57,873 nt of DNA from Azospirillaceae bacterium (GTDB lineage: Bacteria > Pseudomonadota > Alphaproteobacteria > Azospirillales > Azospirillaceae), in assembly GCA_028277115.1 (NCBI GenBank), contig JANQHG010000173.1:1-57873 (forward strand), given 5' to 3'. The position numbers were made by a program, and so were the translations under genes. Each line of letters starts with the position of its first letter. Position 1 is the stretch's first letter. The notes below the pieces were generated by a model that was given only the letters and a program-made list of their open reading frames with translations, was not told the DNA's origin and ran no database searches. Below are positions 1 to 7,690 of this stretch, piece after piece.

Positions 1-3
1 TAG

Positions 4-70
4 TCCACAGGGATGCGCGTCTGCCGCGCCCTCTCAATTGGCTGGCGGCAGACGCGCGTATCCCTGTGGA
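4..70. repeat. Near-perfect inverted repeat at the left edge
   Basis: The arms are 4-27 and 45-70, separated by a 17-base spacer. The right arm is the reverse complement of the left except for two extra bases (58-59 region), giving 13 bp plus 11 bp of perfect pairing. It could be a strong hairpin (terminator or attenuator of a gene to the left) or two inverted copies of a dispersed repeat. There is no T-run after the right arm, so a simple intrinsic terminator is not supported. Seen directly; the role is unknown. Confidence 0.7.
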
Positions 71-251
71 CCCACCTGGACAACGCGCACATCCGTGTCT
101 GTAGCGCCACGGTGTTGCAGCCATCGCCGCTGCTCGGTCTTCCGATTCACCGGCGATTATCCGCGGATTCGAGCCGGCGCTAACAGCATGCCGGACCTCG
201 GAGAACCCTCCAGATTCCCTCGTCGGGCCGGAGTGTGATTCCTCAGGGGGC

Positions 252-560
252 ATGAAGCCGCTCAAAGCCCTGATTGATGGATTGGAAGATGTCTGCGGAG
301 GCCTCATGGATAAGCGCCTTGGGCAGAACTGTCGATATTCCATGGCGGATATCGGACTGGCGGCGTTTTCGATTTTCTTCATGCAGAGTCCTTCGTTTCT
401 AGCCCACCAACGGGCGCTGAAAGAGGGTCACGACCGGTCGAGTTGTGAGACGTTGCTCGGGATGACGGCGATCCCGAGCGACAAGCGATTTAAAAGTTTT
501 CGTGGCGCGCGAGCACGAACTTTAGGCCTTCGCGATGCTTACCGCTGTGGTCGCCCGTAG
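252..560 (+). pseudogene. 5' fragment of a transposase (ISNCY/IS4-like N-terminus)
   Basis: The reading frame begins at ATG 252 behind an AGGGGG ribosome site. The first roughly 78 residues look like the conserved N-terminus of a family of transposases annotated as ISNCY or IS4-like: an opening MKPLKALIDGLE, then MQSPSFLAHQR, then a TLLGMTAIPSD motif. In intact members this is followed by a long catalytic region. Here the similarity seems to stop near base 487, and the remaining 20 or so residues are basic, low-information sequence that ends at 560. The catalytic domain is therefore missing and the gene is dead. It marks an old insertion or recombination point at the left boundary of the glycan island. 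The family assignment is from memory of the motif and was not searched. Confidence 0.65.
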
Positions 561-845
561 CGCAAGGGCCCAGTCATCTCGCCGCGCTCCACCGCGGCGG
601 CGACGTGGTTGAGCACGCGGTTCAACACCCGGCGGGCCGCGTCCGACGGGGCCGGGCCGTCGGCGCGCAGCCGGGCTTCCACCGGTCGGCGGGTGTCGTC
701 CGGCAGCAGGTCGAGATGGCGCATGTCGAACGGCCGCTCCAGACCCTGCAGCGCAGCGCCAAGGCCGTCTCGGCCACGTCGAGGGTGGCGAGCCACGCCC
801 GGCGGTCGGCTTCGCAGAGGAATGCCAGGTCGCGGTAGCCGGCAA
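539..845 (-). pseudogene. Broken gene of unknown function
   Basis: On the minus strand one frame reads YRDLAFLCEADRRAWLATLD (about 842-780). A second frame then continues with LERPFDMRHLDLLPDDTRR and ARRVLNRVLNHVAAAVERGE, ending at a stop at 539. Both pieces have the composition of real protein, but they lie in different frames and no single start covers them, so a frameshift near 770 is the simplest explanation. I do not recognise the family. The fragment abuts the truncated transposase, which fits decay at an island boundary. It could instead be a short intact gene starting inside the second frame (ATG 796). Confidence 0.4.
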
Positions 846-920
846 ATGAATTAAGCTATTATTAAGGGGTTTGGAATATTCAGGACAGAATAGTGAAGAG
901 GGAATAACTTGGAGTTGATC
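846..920 (+). promoter_or_regulatory. AT-rich leader before the first sugar gene, possible promoter
   Basis: This is the most AT-rich stretch of the left end, with ATTAAGCTATTATTAAGG around 850-867 and GGAATATT around 873-880, between the pseudogenes and the first intact + strand gene. A weak pairing of TTAAGC (851-856) with a -10-like AATAT element (875-879) is possible. Composition and position suggest the promoter of the long rightward operon. The exact elements are a guess. Confidence 0.3.
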
Positions 921-1925
921 GTGAAGTGGTCAGACAGTTGCGATGTCATAACAGGGGGCGCGGGCTTCATCGGCAGTCATTTGGTCGACGCCTTGATTAC
1001 CGCCGAGCGCCCGATTCATGTTATCGACAATTTTGTGGTCGGGCGGCTCGAAAATCTGGCGCGGCATCGGGACAATCCACTTTTGAAAATTTCCCAGGCG
1101 GATGTCGCCGACCGACGCAGTATGCGCGAGTTGATCGCGGGGGCCGAGCGGGTGTTTCACTTGGCGGCGATGGCGGATATTGTACCTTCGGTCCAACAGC
1201 CGGAAATCTACTTCGATGCCAACGTCAACGGCACCCTCGCCGTCGCCGAGGCGGTTCGGGCGAACGCTGCTCGGTGTTTGATCTATACCGCGTCTTCATC
1301 ATGCTACGGCTGTGCTACCGCGCTGCCGACCCCTGAGAGTGCGCCGATCGCACCGCGATATCCCTACGCGCTCACCAAATACCTGGGCGAACAGCTTCTC
1401 CTCCATTGGCATCAGGTTTATGGTCTTCCAGTGGTGTCGTTGCGGCTGTTCAATGTCTATGGACCGCGGGCCCGGACCAGCGGCAGTTACGGCGCCGTGT
1501 TTGGGGTGTTCTTGGCTCAGAAGCGGGCCGGCAAACCGCTCACGGTGGTCGGGGACGGCACCCAGCGGCGGGATTTCACCCATGTCCGCGACGTCGTGCG
1601 CGCCCTTCTGAGCGCTGCCGAACGGGCCCCGGCCGGCGCGATTTACAACGTCGGCAGTGACTGTCCGGTCAGTGTCAACGACCTGGTAACGCTGGTCGGC
1701 GCCGAGCGCGTCGCGTACATCCCAAAGCGCCCGGGCGAACCCGAGTGTACCTTTGCCGACACCGCTCGCATCAAGCGCGAGCTCGGCTGGACGGCCGAGG
1801 TCCCGTTCGAGGTCGGGGTTCGAGAGATGCTGGCGAACCTGGACGACTGGAGCGACGCTCCGGTCTGGACGCCGGACAGCATTCAAGAGGCGACCCGCGA
1901 CTGGTTCCGGTACCTAACGCCCTGA
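921..1925 (+). CDS. NAD-dependent epimerase/dehydratase (UDP-hexose 4-epimerase-like, extended SDR)
   Basis: This is an extended short-chain dehydrogenase, 334 aa from GTG 921. It has the TGGAGFIGSH dinucleotide-binding loop near the N-terminus, a TASSSCYG segment and the catalytic YPYALTKYLGE (YxxxK). Further on lie RLFNVYGPRAR and a VVGDGTQRRDFTHVRD segment, all typical of UDP-glucose/UDP-GlcNAc 4-epimerases and NDP-sugar dehydratases that act on cytosolic nucleotide sugars. Two starts are possible: TTG 909, with GAGGG six bases upstream, and GTG 921, with GGAG six bases upstream. I prefer 921 because it leaves about ten residues before the glycine-rich loop, as usual. It is the first gene of the operon. 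The exact substrate cannot be told from sequence. Confidence 0.85.
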   Translation: MKWSDSCDVITGGAGFIGSHLVDALITAERPIHVIDNFVVGRLENLARHRDNPLLKISQADVADRRSMRELIAGAERVFHLAAMADIVPSVQQPEIYFDANVNGTLAVAEAVRANAARCLIYTASSSCYGCATALPTPESAPIAPRYPYALTKYLGEQLLLHWHQVYGLPVVSLRLFNVYGPRARTSGSYGAVFGVFLAQKRAGKPLTVVGDGTQRRDFTHVRDVVRALLSAAERAPAGAIYNVGSDCPVSVNDLVTLVGAERVAYIPKRPGEPECTFADTARIKRELGWTAEVPFEVGVREMLANLDDWSDAPVWTPDSIQEATRDWFRYLTP

Positions 1926-1950
1926 GCCGGTGCAATGAGGGAGAGGGGCG

Positions 1951-3549
1951 ATGAAGCGGGCGAGCGGCCCCGAGTTGGTCGACGATCCAAGCGAGACCCT
2001 GGCCTCGCGCCTCGGCACGCGGGGCAAGATCGTGCCGCTGGAGGCGCTGGCGTCGATCGCGGCATCGAATCGAGACGACGGCCGCCGGGTCGTCCTGGCC
2101 CATGGCGTGTTCGACTTGGTCCACCTCGGCCATGTGCGTCACCTTGAAGAGGCGCGCCGGCATGGCGAGATCCTGATCGTCACCGTCACCGCCGACCGAT
2201 ACGTCAACAAAGGGCCCGGACGGCCCGTGTTCTCGGCGCCGCTGCGGGCTCAGATGATCGCCGCCCTCGAGCCCGTCGACTGGGTCGCGATCAGCGACCA
2301 CCCGTCCGCGGAGCCGGTCGTCCATGCCGTCAAGCCCGACATCTACGTCAAGGGCTCCGAGTACGCCAACGCCGAAGACGACGTCACCGGCGGCATCATC
2401 GTCGAACGGCGCGCCGTCGAGGCCCACGGCGGCCGGTTGGTCTTCACCGATGATATCACCTTCAGCTCCTCGAGTTTGATCAATCGCTACCTCGGCGTCG
2501 TCGATCCCAACCTGCAGATCTATTTGGATGCGCACCGCAGCGAGAACATTTTGGGACCTCTTGTCGCGCTGTTCGAGCAGGTTGTCGATTACAAAGTGCT
2601 ACTGGTCGGCGACACCATTATCGACGAGTACGTCTATGTCGATCCCCTGGGCAAATCGCCCAAGGAAAACATGATCGCAACCCTTTACCGGGAGCGCGAG
2701 GCGTTCGCGGGCGGCGTGATCGCGGCCGCCAACCATGTCGCCAGCATCTGTCGCGACGTCGAGGTGGTCACGGCGCTCGGCGGCGGCGAGCGCGCGCTCG
2801 AAGACGAACAGCTGGTGCGCGCCAGCCTCAAGCCCAATGTCACGCTCTCGGCGATCCGGCGCCCGGGCACGCCGACCACGCGCAAGACCCGGTTCATCGA
2901 CCGCGGCTACATGCGCAAGCTGTTCGAACTCTATACCATGGACGATGCCCCGCTGACCGGTCGCGCGGAGGCCGATTTCACCGGATTGGTCGCCGATCGC
3001 GCCGGGTGCCGCGACGTCGTGATCGCGACCGATTTCGGCCATGGCTTGATCACGGCGGCCAGTATCGCCGCCCTGACCGATCACGCCCGGTTCCTGGCCG
3101 TCAATGCCCAGACCAACAGCGCCAACCACGGCTTCAATCTGATCACCCGTTACCCGCGCGCCGACTATCTGTGCATCGACGCGCCGGAGGCGCGCCTTGC
3201 CTGTGCCGACAAGAACAGCGAGATCGGCGTGATTGCCAGCCGGCTGCTGCCCGAGCTGGTCCGCTGTGACCGGTTGATCATCACCCACGGCAAGCACGGG
3301 TGCATCACCTTCGACCCCGACCACGGCCTGCACCCGATCCCCGCCTTCACTAGCACCGTCATCGACACCGTCGGGGCCGGCGATGCGTTCCTGGCGGTCA
3401 CCGCACCCCTGGTCGCGACCGGGGCGCCGATGAGCTTGATCGGCTTCGTCGGCAATGCCGTCGGGGCCATGAAGGTCGGGATCGTCGGACACCGCAGTTC
3501 GATCGAGAAGGTGCCACTGATCAAGTTCCTGACGGCGATCCTCAAATGA
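1951..3549 (+). CDS. Bifunctional sugar-phosphate nucleotidyltransferase / PfkB kinase, HldE-like with reversed domain order
   Basis: The protein is 532 aa. Residues about 45-190 form a cytidylyltransferase-fold domain with HGVFDLVHLGH (51-61), the nucleotide-binding HxGH-type motif, and a later VKGSEYAN and SSSSLINRYL. Residues about 215-530 form a PfkB sugar kinase beginning at VLLVGDTIIDEY and carrying the DTVGAGDAF catalytic loop (about 474-482). Both activities match E. coli HldE, which phosphorylates D-glycero-D-manno-heptose 7-phosphate at C1 and adenylylates heptose 1-phosphate. In HldE, however, the kinase is N-terminal and the transferase C-terminal. Here the order is opposite. The next gene, a GmhA-like isomerase, overlaps it (ATGA at 3546) and supports a heptose-type pathway. 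The nucleotide used (ADP, GDP or CDP) is unknown. Confidence 0.88.
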   Translation: MKRASGPELVDDPSETLASRLGTRGKIVPLEALASIAASNRDDGRRVVLAHGVFDLVHLGHVRHLEEARRHGEILIVTVTADRYVNKGPGRPVFSAPLRAQMIAALEPVDWVAISDHPSAEPVVHAVKPDIYVKGSEYANAEDDVTGGIIVERRAVEAHGGRLVFTDDITFSSSSLINRYLGVVDPNLQIYLDAHRSENILGPLVALFEQVVDYKVLLVGDTIIDEYVYVDPLGKSPKENMIATLYREREAFAGGVIAAANHVASICRDVEVVTALGGGERALEDEQLVRASLKPNVTLSAIRRPGTPTTRKTRFIDRGYMRKLFELYTMDDAPLTGRAEADFTGLVADRAGCRDVVIATDFGHGLITAASIAALTDHARFLAVNAQTNSANHGFNLITRYPRADYLCIDAPEARLACADKNSEIGVIASRLLPELVRCDRLIITHGKHGCITFDPDHGLHPIPAFTSTVIDTVGAGDAFLAVTAPLVATGAPMSLIGFVGNAVGAMKVGIVGHRSSIEKVPLIKFLTAILK

Positions 3550-4157
3550 ACCACATCTCGACTGCCGCCCCGATGATGCAGGCGATCGGCGGCTACTTCG
3601 ACACCCTCGGTGCGCTGCCGCACCGGGTCCGGGTGACCGACCGCAGCGGTGCGCCGATCGCGATCGACGAGGCGTTCGCATGCCTGATTGCCGATGCCCG
3701 CGCCGTCCATGCCGGCGGCAACAAACTGATGTTCATCGGCAATGGCGGCAGTGCCGGGATCGCCAGTCACCTCGCGATCGACTATTCGAAGAACGGCAGC
3801 TTGCGCGCGCTCGCCTTCAACGACAGCGCCGCGCTGACCTGCCTCAGCAATGATCTCGGCTACGAAAACGTGTTCGCCAAGCAGATCGAGATCCACGCCC
3901 GCCCGGGCGACTATCTGATAGCGATCAGCAGCTCGGGTGCCTCGGCCAACATCCTGCGCGCGGTCGACGCGGCGCGTCGGCGCGGCTGCGCGATCGCGAC
4001 GCTCAGCGGTTTTGCGGCCGACAATCCGCTGCGCCGGCTCGGCGATCTCAACCTTTATGTGCCCTTGAGCACCTATGGTCTGGTCGAGATCGCGCACCTG
4101 GCCTTGTGTCATGCCCTGCTCGATCTCGCCACCAAGTCGGGAGACCCCGCCCCATGA
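3546..4157 (+). CDS. SIS-domain sugar isomerase, phosphoheptose isomerase GmhA-like
   Basis: A 203-aa single SIS domain, close to the usual GmhA length. GNGGSAGIASHLAIDYSKNG matches the GNGGS phosphosugar loop, ISSSGASANI the second phosphate loop, and HLALCH near the C-terminus lines up with the GmhA segment holding catalytic His180. By eye, the position of E. coli Glu65 is Asp here (SHLAIDY against MHFAEEL), so the chemistry or substrate may differ from sedoheptulose 7-phosphate. The start ATG overlaps the stop of the upstream kinase/transferase, and its own stop overlaps the next ATG, so translation is coupled. Cytoplasmic. Confidence 0.82.
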   Translation: MNHISTAAPMMQAIGGYFDTLGALPHRVRVTDRSGAPIAIDEAFACLIADARAVHAGGNKLMFIGNGGSAGIASHLAIDYSKNGSLRALAFNDSAALTCLSNDLGYENVFAKQIEIHARPGDYLIAISSSGASANILRAVDAARRRGCAIATLSGFAADNPLRRLGDLNLYVPLSTYGLVEIAHLALCHALLDLATKSGDPAP

Positions 4158-5167
4158 GCCACCGGCGCTGGCACGTCCTGGTCACCGGCGGCGCCGGCTA
4201 TGTCGGCAGCGCTTTGGTGCCACGCCTGCTCGACGCCGGGCACCGGGTCACCGTGCTCGACCTCTATCTGTATGGCGAGCGCGTGTTCGCGGAGTTGGCG
4301 GCCCGGCCCAGCACCGCCGGGGCGCTGCGCGAGGTCAAGGGTGACCTGCGGGATCAAGAGGTCGTCGCCCGCGCGCTCGCCGGCTGCGACGCGGTCATTC
4401 ACCTCGCCTGCATCTCCAACGACCCGTCGTTCGACCTCGATCCGGCGCTCGGCCGCTCGATCAACTACGACGCCTTCCGACCCTTGGTGCGCGCAAGCCG
4501 CAACGCCGGGGTTAAGCGCTTCATCTACGCCTCATCGTCAAGCGTGTACGGCGTCAAGGAGGAACCGGAAGTCCATGAGGACCTGCCTTTGGAACCGCTG
4601 ACCGACTATTCCCGTTACAAGGCGCTGTGTGAACGGGTGCTGCACGAGGGGCGGGCGCCCGGTTTCGTCACCCTGGTCGTGCGTCCGGCGACCGTGTGCG
4701 GCTATGCGCCCCGGTTGCGGCTCGACCTGTCGGTCAACATCCTCACCAACCACGCGATCAACCACGGCCGGATCAAGGTGTTCGGCGGCAGCCAGCAACG
4801 CCCCAACATCCATATCGACGATATGGTGGACGTCTATCTGGCCTGCTTGCAGGTCCCCGATCACGCGATCGACGGCCAGGTCTTCAACGCCGGCTACCAG
4901 AACCACACCATCCTCGAGATCGCCGAACAGGTGCGGGCGGTGGTCGGGCCGGAGACGCCGATCGAGATCACGCCCACCGACGACCTGCGGTCGTACCGCA
5001 TCTCGTCGGCCAAGATCGCGCGCGATCTGGGCTTTCGGCCGCGGCGCACGATCGCGCAGGCGGTCGCCTCGTTGCGGGACGCCTTTGCCGCCGGCCGGAT
5101 CAACGATCCGATGAATAACCCGCTCTACTACAATATCAAACGCATGCAACAGCTGGCGTTGCGTTAG
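4154..5167 (+). CDS. NAD-dependent epimerase/dehydratase (extended SDR)
   Basis: 337 aa from ATG 4154, which overlaps the isomerase stop. It has the TGGAGYVGS NAD loop (11-19), ASSSSVYG (126-133) and the catalytic YSRYK (Y152, K156). It ends in DPMNNPLYYNIKRMQ, a tail I associate with SDR enzymes in heptose-type surface polysaccharide clusters. Its place after the nucleotidyltransferase and isomerase suggests it epimerises or dehydrates the nucleotide-activated product of those enzymes. It differs clearly from the first epimerase at 921-1925, so two different sugar conversions are likely. The substrate is not determinable by eye. Confidence 0.87.
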   Translation: MSHRRWHVLVTGGAGYVGSALVPRLLDAGHRVTVLDLYLYGERVFAELAARPSTAGALREVKGDLRDQEVVARALAGCDAVIHLACISNDPSFDLDPALGRSINYDAFRPLVRASRNAGVKRFIYASSSSVYGVKEEPEVHEDLPLEPLTDYSRYKALCERVLHEGRAPGFVTLVVRPATVCGYAPRLRLDLSVNILTNHAINHGRIKVFGGSQQRPNIHIDDMVDVYLACLQVPDHAIDGQVFNAGYQNHTILEIAEQVRAVVGPETPIEITPTDDLRSYRISSAKIARDLGFRPRRTIAQAVASLRDAFAAGRINDPMNNPLYYNIKRMQQLALR

Positions 5168-5175
5168 GAGCGGTG

Positions 5176-5799
5176 ATGCGGATCGGTCTCGATTTCGACA
5201 ACACCATCATCCGCTATGATCGAGTGTTCGTCGAAGTCGGGCGCCGATCGGGACGTGTGCCGCCGGACTTCGTCGGCGACAAGGCAGCGATCCGGCGTGT
5301 GGTCCGGGCCGGTCCCGACGGCGAGCGGTGCTGGACCGAGCTGCAGGCGCGGGTCTACGGCCACGAGATCGCGCGCGCCGTTCCGGCCCCCGGCGTCATC
5401 GCGTTTCTCTACGATGCGCGCCGGCGCGGCATTCCGTTGTTCGTGGTCAGCCACAAGACCGAGACCGCCCAGGCCGAGCCCGACGGCCCCAACCTGCGAC
5501 AGGCGGCGCGCGGCTGGCTGGCCGCCCGGGGCCTGACCGAAGGCGTGGGCGGACCGATCGTCCCCGCCCATGTCCACTTCGAGGCGACACGGCCGGACAA
5601 GCTGGCGCGGATCGCGGCGCTTGGCTGCACCCACTTCATCGACGACCTGGAAGAAGTGTTCCAAGAGCCGGCGTTCCCGCCCGGCGTGACCCGCATCCTG
5701 TACCGTCCCGGTGTCGCAGCGCTGCCGAGCGGCCCGTTCCACGCCTTCGCCGGCTGGTACGAGATCGCCGAGGCCCTGTTCGGGACCACCGAGCCATGA
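5176..5799 (+). CDS. HAD-superfamily hydrolase, probable sugar-phosphate phosphatase
   Basis: 207 aa from ATG 5176, chosen over GTG 5173 because AGGAG at 5166-5170 is better spaced. The N-terminus reads RIGLDFDNTIIRYD, the DxDxT nucleophile motif of HAD enzymes (D6, D8). FVVSHKT provides the motif II Ser/Thr region, and HFIDDLEEVF provides the paired acidic motif IV. The fold and size fit a small-molecule phosphatase. In a pathway with a GmhA-like isomerase and a HldE-like kinase, a phosphatase is needed to turn a heptose 1,7-bisphosphate into the 1-phosphate (the GmhB role). That assignment is inference from neighbours, as sequence similarity to GmhB is not obvious. It is ATGA-coupled to the following kinase gene. 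Confidence 0.75.
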   Translation: MRIGLDFDNTIIRYDRVFVEVGRRSGRVPPDFVGDKAAIRRVVRAGPDGERCWTELQARVYGHEIARAVPAPGVIAFLYDARRRGIPLFVVSHKTETAQAEPDGPNLRQAARGWLAARGLTEGVGGPIVPAHVHFEATRPDKLARIAALGCTHFIDDLEEVFQEPAFPPGVTRILYRPGVAALPSGPFHAFAGWYEIAEALFGTTEP

Positions 5800-6866
5800 C
5801 CGCGGCCGTCCTCGATCCGGACGCGCTCGCGCGCCGGATGCTCGACCAAGCGGTGACGGCACCGGCCCGACCGGTCGGCGGCGGCGCCAACAGCCGGGTC
5901 TGGCGGATCATGACCGCGGCGGGGCCGGTCGCGCTCAAGCTCTACCCGCCGGGCCAGCCGGAGCGCCTCAGCCGCGAGGTCGGTGGTCTCGCCTTCCTGA
6001 CCCGAGAGGTCGGGATGATCGACGCGGTGCCGCGTCCCCTCGCCGCGGACCGCGAGATCCCGTGCGCCGTGTTCCAGTGGATCGCGGGCGTGCCGGTCGC
6101 CCGTTTCGAGCCCGCGGCGCGCACGCCGCAGGACGTCGCGGCGTTGCTCCGGCTCCTGGACCGGCTGGCGGCGGCGGCGCGGCGGCCCGACGCCGCCGCC
6201 CTGCCCGCGGCCGCCGAAGCGTGCCCGAGCGCCGCGGCTCTGATCGATCAGGTCGATCGCCGGCGGCACCGGCTCGCCGCGGTCGCGGAGCGCGATCCGG
6301 CCTTGGCCGACTTCCTTGCCGACCGGTTCGATCCGCTTTGGGCTCGCGCCACCGCGCGGCTGGCTGCGCTCGAGCACGCCGGCAACCACGATCCGGCGCC
6401 GCGCGCACGCACGCTGTCGCCCGCGGATTGCGGCTTTCATAACGCCGTGCGCCGCGACGACGGCTCTTTGGCGTTCCTTGATTTCGAGTATTTCGGCTGG
6501 GATGATCCGGTCAAGCTGATCTCGGACGTGCTGTGGCACCCGGGGATGGTGCTGAGCGCGGCCGAACGCGCGGCGATCCTCGCGGGCGGCGCCCGTTTGT
6601 TCGGCGACCGCGATCCCGGTTTCGGCGCCCGTCTGGCCAGCCGGTTTCCGCTGTTCGGCTTGCGCTGGGTGATGATCCTTCTCAACGAGTTCCTGCCCGA
6701 GCGCTGGCACGGTCGGGTCCATGCCGGTGCGCGCGACTGGGCAGCGGCGCGACGGCGCCAGCTCGGCAAGGCCGAACGATGGGCCGCCGGTGTCGATGGC
6801 GCCGTGCGCATCGACGGCCCGCTGGACGCGGTCGTCGCGGCGGCGCGGGCGACCGGCGAGGAGTGA
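5796..6866 (+). CDS. Aminoglycoside-phosphotransferase-like (APH family) small-molecule kinase
   Basis: 356 aa from ATG 5796, which overlaps the previous stop by ATGA. The frame stays open upstream, but that part is the shadow of the HAD gene. The N-lobe has PVGGGANSRVWRI and VALKLYPPG (ATP-binding lysine). The C-lobe has SPADCGFHNAV, matching the catalytic HxDxxxxN loop in a modified form, and LAFLDFEYFGWDDP, matching the metal-binding D-x-D/E loop. This is the APH/choline kinase fold. In a sugar operon it more probably phosphorylates a sugar or a cofactor-like intermediate than an antibiotic. No resistance role is suggested by context. Confidence 0.78.
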   Translation: MTAAVLDPDALARRMLDQAVTAPARPVGGGANSRVWRIMTAAGPVALKLYPPGQPERLSREVGGLAFLTREVGMIDAVPRPLAADREIPCAVFQWIAGVPVARFEPAARTPQDVAALLRLLDRLAAAARRPDAAALPAAAEACPSAAALIDQVDRRRHRLAAVAERDPALADFLADRFDPLWARATARLAALEHAGNHDPAPRARTLSPADCGFHNAVRRDDGSLAFLDFEYFGWDDPVKLISDVLWHPGMVLSAAERAAILAGGARLFGDRDPGFGARLASRFPLFGLRWVMILLNEFLPERWHGRVHAGARDWAAARRRQLGKAERWAAGVDGAVRIDGPLDAVVAAARATGEE

Positions 6867-6873
6867 GACGACG

Positions 6874-7689
6874 GTGACGGCGACCTTGGACCAACGCGCG
6901 CGCGCTTTGCGGCGTTTGATCATCGACGCGCTCGAAGGCGGCGGCCGCGGCCATATCGGCTCGTCGCTGTCGCTGGTCGAGCTGGTGCGGGTCCTTTATG
7001 ACGACATCCTGCGGGTCCGCCCGGCCGAACCCGACTGGCCGGACCGTGACCGCTTTATCCTGAGCAAGGGTCACGGCTGTCTTGCCCTTTACGCCGTGCT
7101 GGCGGACAAGGGGTTCTTCCCGCCCGACCACCTGACCCGGCAGTGCCGGCCCGAGGCGATGCTTGGCGGGCACCCGGAGCGGGCCCTGATCCCCGGAGTC
7201 GAGGCCTCGACCGGGGCCCTCGGCCACGGCCTGTCGATCGGGATCGGGCTTGCCTTGGCGGCCCGTCTCCAATGCCGGCCGAGCCGGGTGTTCGTGATCT
7301 TGGGCGACGGCGAGCTCGACGAAGGCTCGGTGTGGGAAGGCGCGATGGCGGCAGCCAAACACCGGCTCGACCATCTGACCGCACTGATCGACCACAACAA
7401 GCTCCAGTCCTACGGCCCGGTCCGCGAGGTCTTGGACCTGGAGCCGCTGGCCGACAAATGGCGCGCGTTCGGCTTTGCGGTGCGCGAGGTCGACGGCCAC
7501 GACGTCGCCCAACTCCAGGCCGCGTTGCGGGCGGTGCCGTTCGCCCCGGACCGGCCGAGCGCCCTGATCTGCCACACCGTCAAGGGGCGCGGCCTCGATT
7601 TCGCCGAGAACGATCCGACCTGGCACCACAAGGCCCGGATCGGCGCCGACCAGATCGCGCGCATGCGCGACGCCCTGGAGCGAGCGTGA
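6874..7689 (+). CDS. Transketolase, N-terminal (ThDP-binding) subunit
   Basis: 271 aa from GTG 6874. RGHIGSSLSLVELV and LSKGHGCLALYAVLADKG are the usual transketolase N-domain signatures. GDGELDEGSVWEGAMAAAKH followed by DHNKLQ is the ThDP/Mg motif (GDG then N about 27 residues on). The length fits the split transketolases, in which the pyrimidine and C-terminal domains are a separate protein; that partner is encoded immediately downstream. Housekeeping transketolases are single 650-aa chains, so a split copy within a sugar locus suggests a dedicated two-carbon transfer on a sugar intermediate, or local supply of sedoheptulose 7-phosphate for the heptose steps. Confidence 0.92.
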   Translation: MTATLDQRARALRRLIIDALEGGGRGHIGSSLSLVELVRVLYDDILRVRPAEPDWPDRDRFILSKGHGCLALYAVLADKGFFPPDHLTRQCRPEAMLGGHPERALIPGVEASTGALGHGLSIGIGLALAARLQCRPSRVFVILGDGELDEGSVWEGAMAAAKHRLDHLTALIDHNKLQSYGPVREVLDLEPLADKWRAFGFAVREVDGHDVAQLQAALRAVPFAPDRPSALICHTVKGRGLDFAENDPTWHHKARIGADQIARMRDALERA

Positions 7690-7690
7690 C

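Noticed and set aside
38..238. A short + strand open frame in the left repeat
   Set aside because: It begins inside the inverted repeat, has no ribosome site and has a composition unlike a protein.
5796..6866. The APH-like gene as an aminoglycoside-resistance determinant
   Set aside because: It is translationally coupled within a sugar operon and its catalytic loop differs from the resistance enzymes. A metabolic kinase is more likely.
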